From Streptomyces tuirus (GTDB taxonomy: Bacteria > Actinomycetota > Actinomycetes > Streptomycetales > Streptomycetaceae), in assembly GCF_014701095.1 (NCBI RefSeq), contig NZ_AP023439.1:4390001-4454000 (forward strand): 64,000 nucleotides of DNA. Reading direction: 5' to 3'. The position numbers were made by a program, and so were the translations under genes. Under the pieces are notes generated by a model, which was not told the DNA's origin, did not search any database, and saw only the letters and a list, made by a program, of their open reading frames with translations. Shown here piece after piece: positions 8,117-17,541 of this stretch (the first letter of the stretch is position 1; every line of letters starts with the position of its first letter).

Positions 8117-8458
8117 CTAGTGCGGTGCCCTGCATCTCGGGCAACCACACGGCGGATAAGCCGAGGTGAAGGGAACCGGGTGGATGTGTTCGTCGGCCAG
8201 GAACTCGACCTTGCCGCGCTCTTCGGTCACCGCGCCCTCTGCGTTGATCTTGTAGACATGGATGGTGAGGCGGGATCGGTGACCCGCCGGGGCGGGGATT
8301 CCGAGAGGGCCTGCCGGAGATGAGTAGTGGGTGGCGCACTCCGAGCAGGCGTACACGTTGAAGCCAGGGCCTGTGGGGGTGTGGATCAGGTGCACCAGGA
8401 CCGGCTCGTCCGTGTTGCGCTGGCAGCGAGCGCACATTCGGAGGGCCGGACGGGTCAT
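8117..8458 (-). CDS. Small Cys-rich (zinc-ribbon-like) protein
   Basis: 113 residues. Three Cys pairs: CARC near residue 9, CSEC near 40 and CPRC near the C-terminus (in CGCPRCRAPH). The first two pairs could form a zinc ribbon. The rest is polar with a short beta pattern (LTIHVYKI). The start overlaps the stop of 8455-8757 by 4 bases (ATGA), so the two are translationally coupled. Together they form a small unit divergent from the GntR-type regulator at 8892. I recall similar pairs beside short GntR regulators in streptomycetes, but no function is known to me. Confidence 0.65.
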   Translation of the reverse strand: MTRPALRMCARCQRNTDEPVLVHLIHTPTGPGFNVYACSECATHYSSPAGPLGIPAPAGHRSRLTIHVYKINAEGAVTEERGKVEFLADEHIHPVPFTSAYPPCGCPRCRAPH

Positions 8459-8757
8459 CGGGCGGCCGCCGGGACTCGAACGCTGTGTAGGCGCTTCGGC
8501 CCTGTGTCGATGCCGAAGGTGGTCAGGTGGGCGGCTCTGCGGCGTTCACTTTGGCGGCGAAGTTCGGTCGGGTCCAGAACGTAGGGGCGCACGAGGTGGG
8601 ATGCGTTGCCGTCGAGTCGTTCGGTGAAGCGGCGAGGGGGCGGTGGGGTGGGGATGATCCGCAGGGGTGGTAGCGAGCCGAGGCGGTGACGACCGCGAGG
8701 CCGTGGAGGGCACAGGCTCAGTGCCCACGAGAGGGTGCGGGCGATAAGGTCCAGCAT
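8455..8757 (-). CDS. Small basic conserved hypothetical protein
   Basis: About 100 residues from ATG at 8757 (MLDLIARTLSW), chosen because AAGGAG lies seven bases upstream; the longer open frame to 8946 would overlap the divergent regulator gene. It has an N-terminal amphipathic or hydrophobic segment, a Pro/Arg-rich middle, and a C-terminal LRRQSERRRAAHLTTFGIDTG block that looks like a conserved short helix. No enzyme motif. It is the first gene of the two-gene unit with 8117-8458. Confidence 0.55.
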   Translation of the reverse strand: MLDLIARTLSWALSLCPPRPRGRHRLGSLPPLRIIPTPPPPRRFTERLDGNASHLVRPYVLDPTELRRQSERRRAAHLTTFGIDTGPKRLHSVRVPAAAR

Positions 8758-8858
8758 GTCGACGCTCCTTGCAGCGTTGGCCATGCCCCGGGACGGCCAG
8801 CATCCGTCGCCGGGGTCTGTCGTGAGAAACCGTAGGGCGACCTGTATGCGCCTGTCTA

Positions 8859-8868
8859 CCCATATGGG
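8859..8868. promoter_or_regulatory. Palindrome CCCATATGGG between divergent genes
   Basis: A perfect 10-base palindrome, 23 bases before the GntR-type gene and about 100 bases before the divergent small genes. Position and symmetry make it a candidate operator for the adjacent regulator. This is inference only; it differs from GntR operators I know. Confidence 0.3.
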
Positions 8869-8891
8869 CTCAGAGGGGCATCTATGACTCG

Positions 8892-9146
8892 ATGGAGGGT
8901 CGTACGTACAGTTCACCTGTGTTCGAATTTGACCCGACCAGACCAAAGTGGCAGCAGATCGCCGAAGTGGTTCGGCAGCGCATCGCCAGTGGCGAGTACC
9001 CGGTGCGAGGCTTGATCTCCGAGGTGAAGCTGGAGCAGGAGTTCGGAGTTGCTCGCGAGACTGTCCGTAAGGCCACCGCGGCTTTGAGGGAAGAGGGGCT
9101 GATCGTCACCACGCGGGGCATGGGGTCCTTCGTCGCGGAGCGCTGA
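8892..9146 (+). CDS. Minimal GntR-family regulator (DNA-binding domain only)
   Basis: 84 residues that make up one winged helix-turn-helix: FDPTRPKWQQIAEVVRQRI, SEVKLEQEFGVARETVRKA (recognition region) and a wing, GLIVTTRGMGSFV. This is the standard GntR N-terminal module, but the effector-binding C-terminal domain typical of the family (usually 230-250 residues in total) is absent. Such short forms are common in Streptomyces and are not necessarily truncated. It is divergent from the two small genes 8117-8757 and probably controls them. Confidence 0.8.
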   Translation: MEGRTYSSPVFEFDPTRPKWQQIAEVVRQRIASGEYPVRGLISEVKLEQEFGVARETVRKATAALREEGLIVTTRGMGSFVAER

Positions 9147-9520
9147 GCGAGGCTTGCGGCGCTCGCGGTGTTGCAGTCGCGACGAACCGCCTGACCGCAC
9201 CACCAGGGCACGAGTGGTGTACGCCTTCTGCAAGGGGTACACCTGGGGCCCATTTGCTGAGCGCCGACCAGCGGTGTCAGTGCGTCGCTGGCCGGGCTGC
9301 CCGTCGCCGCGCTCGGGAGCATCCACCCCGTCCGTCCACGACGCTCTCCGTTCCGGCCCTACGGCCCGGTCTCCGAAACTACAATCGCGCCCCATGCGTA
9401 ACTCCCGCAGCATCACCGCGAATACGGCAGCCGTGGCCAGGAGCATGTTCTACGCCGGCGTGTGGAGACGGCAGCCCGCGGAGGGAGCGGGAGTCGGGCG
9501 ATGGCCGGAGTCCGGAGGCG
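9147..9520. other. Intergenic region
   Basis: 374 bases without a supported gene. A TACAAT hexamer at 9380-9385 resembles a -10 element for the downstream gene, but no -35 element sits at the right distance. A short frame beginning ATG near 9394 encodes basic residues and is not convincing. Confidence 0.4.
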
Positions 9521-11648
9521 GTGACGCCCCCTGACCCCCGCCGCGTCCAATGCCAATGCCAAGACCCGGGCCCGAGCCCGCCACAAACACCCCCGCGACC
9601 CCCGAGCCCACTGGCTTCTCCTCGCCCTCACCCTCCCCCTCCTCCTAGCCCTGCTGACCTTCCAGGGCTGGACCCAGCACGAGGTCGACGCCGCGAAGGC
9701 GCGGTCGCCCTGTACGGAGCCCGTGCCCGACGCCGTCGCCCGGGGCGGACCCGTGATCGGGATCAACCGGGACGGGATACGCACCGGGTCGATGCCCGCG
9801 CGGACCGTCGCGCTCACCTTCGACGGCGGGCCCGACCCCGTGTGGACACCCCGGATCCTCGACCTGCTGCACAGGAACAACGCGCGGGCGACCTTCTTCG
9901 TGTACGGGGCCCAGGCCGCCCGGCACCCCGAGTTGGTCCGGCGGATCCGGGCCGAGGGGCACGAGATCGGGTCCCACACGTACACCGGGGCCGTGCTCGG
10001 TGAGTCCTCCGCGCCCCGTTTCCGGGCGGAGCTCGAGATGACCCAGAGTGCCCTCGCCGGGGCCACCGGCCGGCGGACCCATCTGGTGCGGCTGCCCCGC
10101 ACCACCAGCCCGGACACCCTGTGCGGGCGCGAGTGGCAGGCAGCGCGGCGGGCCGCCGGGTACGGGTATGTGCTCGTCGCCGCCGACAAGGGGTCCCGCA
10201 GCCCCGCGCGGGGCATCGTCCGGCAGCTCAGCCAGACGGAGAGCGCGTATCAGGAGGCGCGCCGGCTGCTGAAGAACCGCGGCGTCGAACGGTTCACGAC
10301 CGTGTCCGACGGGCTCGAGCTCGTCCCGGACGCCCCGTCGTCCCTCGTCACGCGGTGGCTCGGGCAAGGGCTGATCCGGATCACCGGCCTCGGGCAGGTC
10401 CTCTCCACCGCCATGATCTGGATCCTCGGCGTCGCCGGTGGCCTCGGCGTGCTGCGGCTGTTGCTGCTCGCCCTCTTCGCCCGGGCCCATGTGCGGCGGC
10501 TGGAGCGGTTCCGGACCGGGGCGCCTTGGATGGGGGAGACGTCCGGGCCGGTCACCGTGCTCGTCCCCGCGTACAACGAGGAGGCCGGGATCGGGGCGAC
10601 CCTGCGGTCCCTGCTCGACTCCCGGCTCCGGGAACTCCAGGTCGTCGTCATCGACGACGGGTCCACCGACCGGACCGCCGACATCGCCGCGAACATGGGG
10701 GACGCCCGGGTCGAGGTCGTACGGCAGGCCAATGCCGGTAAGGCCGCCGCCCTCAACACCGGGATGGCGCAGGCCCGTTACGACATCGTGGTGATGGTGG
10801 ACGCCGACACCGTCTTCGAACCCGACGCCATCGAGCGGATCGTGCAGCCGCTCGCGCACCCGGCCGTGGGTGCCGTCAGCGGCAACACCAAGGTCGGCAA
10901 CCGGCGCGGCCTGCTCGCCCGTTGGCAGCACCTGGAGTACGTCTTCGGCTTCAACCTCGACCGCCGCATGTTCGAGGTGCTGGAGTGCATGCCGACCGTG
11001 CCGGGTGCCATCGGGGCGTTCCGGCGGGACGCCGTGCTCGGTGTCGGCGGGGTCAGCGAGGACACCCTCGCCGAGGACACCGACCTGACCATGGCCCTGT
11101 GGCGGTCCGGCTGGCGGGTGCTGTACGAGGAGTCCGCCGTCGCCTGGACCGAAGTGCCCACCACCGTCCGGCAGTTGTGGCGACAGCGGTACCGGTGGTG
11201 CTACGGCACGCTGCAGGCGATGTGGAAGCACCGGGGTGCTCTGGTCGGCAGGGGCCCGGCCGGGCGGTTCGGGCGGCGCGGGCTGACGTATCTCGCGCTG
11301 TTCCAGGTCGCGCTGCCGCTGCTCGCGCCCGTCATCGACGTGTACGCCCTCTACGGCGTGCTGTTCCGCGACCCGTGGGAGTCCGCCGCGGTCTGGTTCG
11401 CGTTCCTCGGCGTGCAGATCGTCTGCTCGGGCTACGCGCTGAGACTTGACGGCGAGCCGGTGCGGGCCCTGTGGTCGATGCCGTTCCAGATCGTCGTCTA
11501 CCGGCAGTTGATGTATCTCGTCGTCATTCAGTCGCTGGTCGCGCTGCTGCTCGGCAGCCGGCTGCGGTGGCAGCGGATGCAGCGGTCCGGGACGGCCGCT
11601 GAACAGATCGGTGGGCCCGTTCCGTATAGGGGTGTGCCGATGCGCTGA
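9521..11648 (+). CDS. NodB-like / family 2 glycosyltransferase fusion, start disrupted
   Basis: The intact frame from GTG 9723 gives 641 residues, but the same frame codes upstream for a basic tail and a membrane helix (HWLLLALTLPLLLALLTF), closing with TGA at 9522-9524. GGAGG-GCG-GTG at 9521 is an ideal start; deleting one C from the C5 run at 9526-9530 joins it in frame. Domain 1 (about 30-180 after 9723) is a polysaccharide-deacetylase fold with degenerate motifs (TFDGGPD, GSHTYTG). Then comes a membrane helix, and a processive GT2 domain with VLVPAYNEEAGIG, VVIDDGSTD, MVDADTVF, EDTDLTMAL and QRYRW, then C-terminal membrane helices. Likely an envelope polysaccharide synthase. It is followed by an LCP-family gene, consistent with making and attaching a wall polymer. 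Confidence 0.8.
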
Positions 11649-11683
11649 CCCGAGAGCCCCCCCCACAGCACCTTCGAGGCGTC

Positions 11684-12957
11684 ATGAGCGACTGGACCGA
11701 CCATCCGGGAGACGAGCGGCCGGGGCAGGACGACCCGAGACCGGTCCCGCGCTCGGCCCCGCGGGTGCCCCCGCCCTCCACCCGTACCGCCCGCTGCCCG
11801 GCATGCCCTCGCTCGCCGCCCCCGGCCGCTACGAGGGCGGCTCCTTCGGCCGCTACGACGGCGGCTCCACCGGCCGCTACGACCCCGGCTCCCGCGCCCC
11901 CCACGACCGCGGCTCCCACGCCCGCTACGACGGCGGCTCTCACGCCGGCGGCGGTCGCGGCAGCCGCAATCCGCGGCGCCGGGCGGGCAGGGGCCGGCGG
12001 TTCCTGCGGACGGCGGCCGTCCTCACGTCCCTGCTGCTGCTCGCGGGCGCCGGTACGTACGTCTGGGCCGGGACCCGGCTCAACCAGCAGGTCGACCTCG
12101 GCGCGCTCGGCGCCCGGGTGCCGGCCGGAGAGGGCACCACCTACCTGGTCGTCGGCTCCGACAGCCGCGAGGGACTGTCGGAGCGGGACCGGAAGGACCT
12201 CACCACCGGCTCGGCCGACGGCCGCCGCACCGACTCCGTGATCCTGCTGCACACGGGCGCGAACGGCGCCACGATGCTCAGCCTGCCGCGCGACTCCTGG
12301 GTGACCCTCCCGTCCTACGTCGATCCTGGCACCGGGCGCGGCTACCGGGCCGCGCCGGACAAGCTCAACGCCGCGTTCTCACGGGGAGGTCCCGACCTGC
12401 TGGTGCGGACCGTGGAACGCAACACCGGCGTGCGCGTCGACCATTACGCGGAGATCGGCTTCGCCGGCTTCGTGGGCGTGGTCGACGCCGTCGGCGGTGT
12501 CGACCTGTGCCTGGACAAGGCCGTCCGGGACGAGGACTCCGGCGCCGACCTGCCCGCCGGCTGCCAGACCCTCGACGGCGCCGAGGCGCTGGCCTTCGTA
12601 CGGCAGCGCAAGCAGGAGGCCCAGGGGGATCTGGGCCGCACCCGTAACCAGCGGCGTTTCCTTGCCGCCCTCGCCCGGAAGGCAGCCACCCCGGCCACCC
12701 TCGCCGACCCGTCGAAGTCGTTCCCGACCCTGGACGCGGGACTCGACACGCTCATCGTCGACGAGGACACGGAACTGCCGGATCTCGTCGGGCTCTTCGA
12801 GGCTCTGCGTGAGGCCACGGGGCGCGGGGGCCGGCAGCTCAACGTCCCCGTGGCCGACCCGGACCTGCGCACCTCCAAGGGAAGCGCGGTGAAGTGGGAC
12901 GACCGGCGGGCCCGCGCCCTGTTCGACGCCCTGCGCGAGGACCGGCCGCCCGGCTGA
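11684..12957 (+). CDS. LytR-CpsA-Psr (LCP) family protein, frame broken near the start
   Basis: Catalytic part: LCP domain with VVGSDSREG, DGRRTDSVILLHTG, MLSLPRDSWV, DKLNAAFSRGG and FVRQRK, the conserved acidic/Arg pattern of enzymes that transfer undecaprenyl-linked polymers to peptidoglycan. It is preceded by a cytoplasmic tail with Gly/Arg/Tyr-rich repeats (GGSFGRYDGGSTGRYD) and one membrane helix (TAAVLTSLLLLAGAGTYVWA). The natural start, ATG 11684 (MSDWTDHP), is in a different frame from the domain; adding one C to the C5 run near 11770 joins them. The only in-frame alternatives are GTG 11611, inside the previous gene, or ATG 11803, which has no ribosome binding site. It probably acts on the polymer made by the preceding glycosyltransferase. 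Confidence 0.82.
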
Positions 12958-12968
12958 TCGACGGGCGT

Positions 12969-13673
12969 TCACTGCGCGAGCTTGGAGTTCTGCGCCGTCA
13001 CCACCTTCGCGGGCATCTTGGCGTCGCTGGGTCGCCTGCTGTCGGCGATGGCGAAGCCGTTCACCGAGAAGTAGACGGCGAGCACGTCACCGTCGCGGAC
13101 GACCTGGGTGCGCACCGTGTGGGTGATACCCCGGAACGGCGTCGTCGCGCGGAAGGCCACGGCACCGGGCGCCGTCCCCTTCTCTGCGGTGACCGAGTCG
13201 TAGGCCGTGCTGTTCTTGCCCGCCTTCGCGGTGAACCCGCCGCCGCACTCCCGGACGGCCTTCGCCAGCCCGGCCAGCACCGACTCGGCCTCGGCCGCCG
13301 GCTCGTAGGAGGCGAGGGTGATGTAGATGCTCTCCTTGCCGTAGCCCGCCCCGGCGCTGCGCGTGAGGTCGGCCCGCGGTTCTCCGAGGGGGAGTTGGTT
13401 CATCGCGTAGGCCAGCGGGGCGCAGCCGGGCTTGTCGACCGTGACCTCGTCGGAGGACTTGGCGAAGGCGTACTCGGCTTCCAGCTCGGAGACGTTGTAT
13501 CCCGGCAGGTCGTCCTCCGTCACGATGGCCTTCGCCAGCCGCTGCGCCGGGGTGATCTGCTTGGCCTTCGGCGTCGTCCGCGCATCGGAGGGCGTGTCCT
13601 CACCGCCCGAGCAGGCGGTCAGTGCGGAGGTCAGGGACAGGACGGAGACGACGGCCAGGGCGGCGCGCTTCAT
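12969..13673 (-). CDS. Exported lipoprotein, PknH-sensor-like
   Basis: 234 residues. MKRAALAVVSVLS signal with lipobox SALTAC. The mature domain starts with AIVTEDDLPGYNV and has two Cys (GCAPLAY and ECGGGF) about 70 residues apart, with a beta-rich C-terminal part (TQVVRDGDVLAVYFSV). The layout recalls the extracytoplasmic sensor-domain fold of PknH-like and related actinobacterial lipoproteins; this is a tentative structural analogy. Convergent with the LCP gene, with stops 11 bases apart. Function unknown. Confidence 0.7.
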   Translation of the reverse strand: MKRAALAVVSVLSLTSALTACSGGEDTPSDARTTPKAKQITPAQRLAKAIVTEDDLPGYNVSELEAEYAFAKSSDEVTVDKPGCAPLAYAMNQLPLGEPRADLTRSAGAGYGKESIYITLASYEPAAEAESVLAGLAKAVRECGGGFTAKAGKNSTAYDSVTAEKGTAPGAVAFRATTPFRGITHTVRTQVVRDGDVLAVYFSVNGFAIADSRRPSDAKMPAKVVTAQNSKLAQ

Positions 13674-13708
13674 GGGGGGCTCCTAGGTCGCTGATCGAGC
13701 GAAGGTCA

Positions 13709-13748
13709 GGGCATGGGGGCATGGGGGCATGGGGGCATGGGGGCGTGG
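13709..13748. repeat. Five tandem 8-base repeats (GGGCATGG)
   Basis: Units at 13709, 13717, 13725, 13733 (identical GGGCATGG) and 13741 (GGGCGTGG). They lie between the lipoprotein start and the 24-base repeats downstream of the membrane protein gene. The repeats lie in the upstream region of the lipoprotein 12969-13673 and may be prone to slippage. Confidence 0.85.
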
Positions 13749-13762
13749 GGATGGGGAGGCTC

Positions 13763-13858
13763 CTCAGTGGACACCTGCGGTCCGGCCTTCATTGGACACC
13801 CGCGGTCCGCCTTCAGTGGACACCCGCGGTCCGCCCTCAGTGGACACCCGCGGCCCCC
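13763..13858. repeat. Four tandem 24-base repeats spanning a stop codon
   Basis: Units 13763-13786, 13787-13810, 13811-13834 and 13835-13858. The last unit contains the stop codon (13837-13839) of the large membrane protein gene on the minus strand. Because the unit is a multiple of three, the next two copies also place TGA in the same frame, giving three in-frame stops 24 bases apart. Confidence 0.85.
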
Positions 13859-15939
13859 CTCACCCTGTCGACGAGCCGGCCGATGCCGTCGGGTACGGCG
13901 GTCAGAGGGCTGCCGGTGATGTCGAAGTAGGGGAAGCGGGTGTTGCCGAGGGCGGGGTCGGGCAGTCTGAGCAACCGGCCGTGGACGGCGCCCGGTTCGG
14001 CGACGGCCGTGTCGCGGCAGGGCGCGCAGACAGGGAGCAGGCGGCGGCGGTTGCCGTCGGCGGAGACGCGGACGTGGTGGCGGTGCTCGGCGGGGCCGTG
14101 CAGCGGGTTGACGCCGCAGCACAGCTTCGACGCCCGTCCGGTGAGGGCGGCCCGGCCCGCCCGGGCGAGCACGATGACGGCGACCAGGGTCGCGGGATCC
14201 GCCCCAGATCGCCGGGCGCGGCCGGGATCGCCGTCGACCAGGAGCAGGGCCGCGTCGAGACGCTCCCGGTCGCGGGCGCGGTCCTCCCGGTCGGTGAACT
14301 GCGCGCTGAGAGCGGTGAGTTCGTTGTACGCGGTACGCCGGAGGTACGACGTCGACGGTGCGGTCGGGGCGGTGAACGGCATCCGGTCGAACGACTCGGG
14401 CACGGGCGAGCGACGGCGCAGCAGGCCCCGGACGATCCAGGTCGCCCCGGCCGCGGCGCCCGTCAGCAGGAGAGCCGCGACGGCGCCCACGAACAGGCCG
14501 GGCCAGAAGTCGGTGGAGTACAGGGCCGGGAGGGTGGTCTCGTCGGCGGCCCGGGGAGCGGGGGCCGGGGCGGGCTCGGTCTGCGGCCGGTCGGTGCGCG
14601 GGGTTTCGTCGAGGAAGGTCATCAGCTTGTCGAGGCGCTCGCCGAGGAGGTGGTCGTCGGCCTCGTCCGCTCTGCGGTCGCCCAGGGTGAGGGAGTCCGG
14701 CAGGTCGAGGGACAGGTGGTTGGAGTCCAGGCGCAGGCCGTGGTTGAGGACGTCGATCGTGCCGTCGTCCGGATCGGCCACGACGTACACACCGTCCTCG
14801 CCCACCTTGGCGTGCACCGCCGCGGCGAACAGGTCGGCGTCACCGGCCGATTCGCTCTCCGGGGTCTGCGGCACGAGGGAGACGTACACGGGGCCGCCGC
14901 CGTCGGAGCGCCGGAAGTCCCGGACCCGCTCGTGCAGCCGGTCCAGTTGCCGGGCGTCGAGGACGCGCGGGCTCTCCGGGTCGGCGTAGACGGGGTCCTG
15001 TTTCAGCCCCGCCGCGACCCGCTCCACGCGGGCGGACAGTTCGGCGGGGGTGGGGGGCCGTGCCGCGCTCGACCTGGTCTCGTCGAAGACGACGGGGGCG
15101 GTGAGGGCGATCGCGGCGGCGGACAGGAGCGCCGCGCCCGGGGCGATCAGGCGCAGAGCGGGCTTTCCCTTGCGTCCGCGTCTGGCGTAGGCCGCGAGCA
15201 GCAGGATCGACAGCGGTACGCCGGTGAGCAGGATCCCCGTGAGGAACGACTGGTTGCGGCGGTCGGACGGGCCGATGTACATCTCGGCGGGCTCGTCGTC
15301 CCGGTACTTCCCGCGAGCGGCCTCGGCGCGGGCGGCGGCCTTCTCCTCGCCCTGTGCGATGACGTCCACGAAGCGCTCGAAGCCCGCCAATGCGCCCGCG
15401 TCGTAGGGGAGTTCGTGCAGCGTGACGGTCACGGCGGCGTCAGCGGGGGCGCGGACGCCGTAGGCCGCGGCGTGCGCGACGTCCGTCCCCTCGATCAGGA
15501 CGTACAGTCCGTCGCGCCCGAGCCGGTCGTGTACGGCGCCGAGCAACCGTTCCCCTTCCATGCTGCTCAGCATGGGCAGGACCAGGACGTAGGTCGGGAC
15601 ACCGGTCTTCTTGGCGAGTCTCGCGAAGTCGGGGGCGGTGGATCGGGGCAGCTCGCGGGGGAGTTGGTCGGTGACGTAAACCGGGTTCTCGCGGAGGCGG
15701 TCGGCGAGGTAGGCGGCCTGGGTGACGGGGGGCGTGTCCGCCGAGTCCGCCGCGGAGGCCGGGGTGGCGGTCACGGCGCGGGGGAGGGGAGCCGCGCCCG
15801 CCGTATGGGCGGGGGTGGCGGTCGCGAAGACGGCCGGCAACGCGCAGAGTACGAGGAGCAGTCGCAGGGCGCGGGTGCGGCCGTCGCGCCCGGCCCGTGT
15901 TCGTCCTGCCCAGGCGTGTTTCGTCCTGACTGCTCTCAC
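13837..15939 (-). CDS. Large membrane protein with duplicated extracellular domain
   Basis: About 700 residues from GTG 15939 (VRAVRTKHAWAG), preceded by a purine-rich GGGGGGCTCACCG; the open frame reaches 16041. An Arg-rich start and signal-like helix (LRLLLVLCALPAVFA) are followed by an extracellular domain with PVYVTDQLPRELP and VPTYVLVLPML, then two membrane helices (ILLTGVPLSILLLAAYA; LRLIAPGAALLSAAAIALTAP). A second copy of the same domain follows (DPVYADPESPRVLD, PVYVSLVPQTP, GEDGVYVVADPDD), then another helix (WPGLFVGAVAALLLTGAAAG) and a cytoplasmic Cys-containing tail (CCGVNPLHG, CAPCRD). The repeats vaguely resemble TPM-type domains. I do not recognise a named family. Confidence 0.7.
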   Translation of the reverse strand: MRAVRTKHAWAGRTRAGRDGRTRALRLLLVLCALPAVFATATPAHTAGAAPLPRAVTATPASAADSADTPPVTQAAYLADRLRENPVYVTDQLPRELPRSTAPDFARLAKKTGVPTYVLVLPMLSSMEGERLLGAVHDRLGRDGLYVLIEGTDVAHAAAYGVRAPADAAVTVTLHELPYDAGALAGFERFVDVIAQGEEKAAARAEAARGKYRDDEPAEMYIGPSDRRNQSFLTGILLTGVPLSILLLAAYARRGRKGKPALRLIAPGAALLSAAAIALTAPVVFDETRSSAARPPTPAELSARVERVAAGLKQDPVYADPESPRVLDARQLDRLHERVRDFRRSDGGGPVYVSLVPQTPESESAGDADLFAAAVHAKVGEDGVYVVADPDDGTIDVLNHGLRLDSNHLSLDLPDSLTLGDRRADEADDHLLGERLDKLMTFLDETPRTDRPQTEPAPAPAPRAADETTLPALYSTDFWPGLFVGAVAALLLTGAAAGATWIVRGLLRRRSPVPESFDRMPFTAPTAPSTSYLRRTAYNELTALSAQFTDREDRARDRERLDAALLLVDGDPGRARRSGADPATLVAVIVLARAGRAALTGRASKLCCGVNPLHGPAEHRHHVRVSADGNRRRLLPVCAPCRDTAVAEPGAVHGRLLRLPDPALGNTRFPYFDITGSPLTAVPDGIGRLVDRVRGAAGVH

Positions 15940-16783
<844 letters not shown>

Positions 16784-17524
16784 GTGAAGATCCAAGAGCG
16801 TACGGGGGCGGGCGCGGGTCGTCCTGCCGCGCCGGCTCAGCCGTCGGTCGGCGACCGGCTTCCCACCCCGCCTCGCGAGCGCAAACCGGCACTGGCCGCG
16901 CTCGCGGTGCTGCTGATCCTGGTGGGTGCGCTGGGCGCGACCATGCTGGTGCTCCAGGCCGGTGACCGCATCGAGGTGGTCAAGGTCACGGAGGCGATCC
17001 CCGCGGGCGGGTCGGTGAACTCGTCGAACACGACCTCCGTCATGGTCGCCAAGGACGACAGCATCCACTACGTCGAGTGGACCCAGTTCAACGAGCTGAA
17101 GAAGCTGAAGGCCGTCAACGCCATCCCCGCCGGAGTCGTCGCCGTCGGCGAGATGTTCGGCAGCGAAGCGGGTGTCGCCGCCGGCAAGGCCACCGTGGGC
17201 CTGTCCCTCAAGGCCGGCCAGTACCCGACCGGCATCAAGCAGGGCGACACCGTCGCGGCCTACCGCGTCAGCTCCGCCTCCGGCTCGTCCAACAGCAACA
17301 GCAACGGCAACTCCTCGTCGTCGGCGTCCAGCAACTCCGTCATCGCCGACAACGCCCGCGTCAGCTACGTCCCGGGCCCGAAGGACAGCGGCGACGAAAT
17401 CGTCGGCAGCACCAACCTGGCGGTCACCCTGACCGTCGACAGCGACAAGGCCGCCGACCTGGCCCAGGCCGCCTCCAACGGCGAGGTCGCTCTCGTCAAG
17501 GTCCCCGGCACCTCCGGCAACTAG
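16784..17524 (+). CDS. cpaB: CpaB-like (SAF domain) Flp pilus assembly protein
   Basis: 246 residues from GTG 16784 with GGGGAG seven bases upstream. The N-terminal cytoplasmic tail is Pro-rich; the single membrane helix is ALAALAVLLILVGALGATMLVL. After it comes an SAF-type domain (IEVVKVTEAIPAGGSV, LKAVNAIPAGVVAVGEMF), typical of CpaB/RcpC, which in Tad systems acts at the cell surface. A Ser/Asn-rich insert (about 170-190) precedes a last beta segment. First gene of the Tad/Flp operon; 17 bases separate it from the TadZ-like gene. Confidence 0.8.
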   Translation: MKIQERTGAGAGRPAAPAQPSVGDRLPTPPRERKPALAALAVLLILVGALGATMLVLQAGDRIEVVKVTEAIPAGGSVNSSNTTSVMVAKDDSIHYVEWTQFNELKKLKAVNAIPAGVVAVGEMFGSEAGVAAGKATVGLSLKAGQYPTGIKQGDTVAAYRVSSASGSSNSNSNGNSSSSASSNSVIADNARVSYVPGPKDSGDEIVGSTNLAVTLTVDSDKAADLAQAASNGEVALVKVPGTSGN

Positions 17525-17541
17525 AAGGCGGCACTCGACCC

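Noticed and set aside
9254..10003. Long + strand frame overlapping the NodB/GT2 gene
   Set aside because: Pro/Arg-rich out-of-frame shadow of the real coding sequence; only its GTG at 9521 is relevant as the probable true start.
13709..13858. CRISPR array
   Set aside because: The repeats are directly tandem with no spacers, and there are no cas genes.
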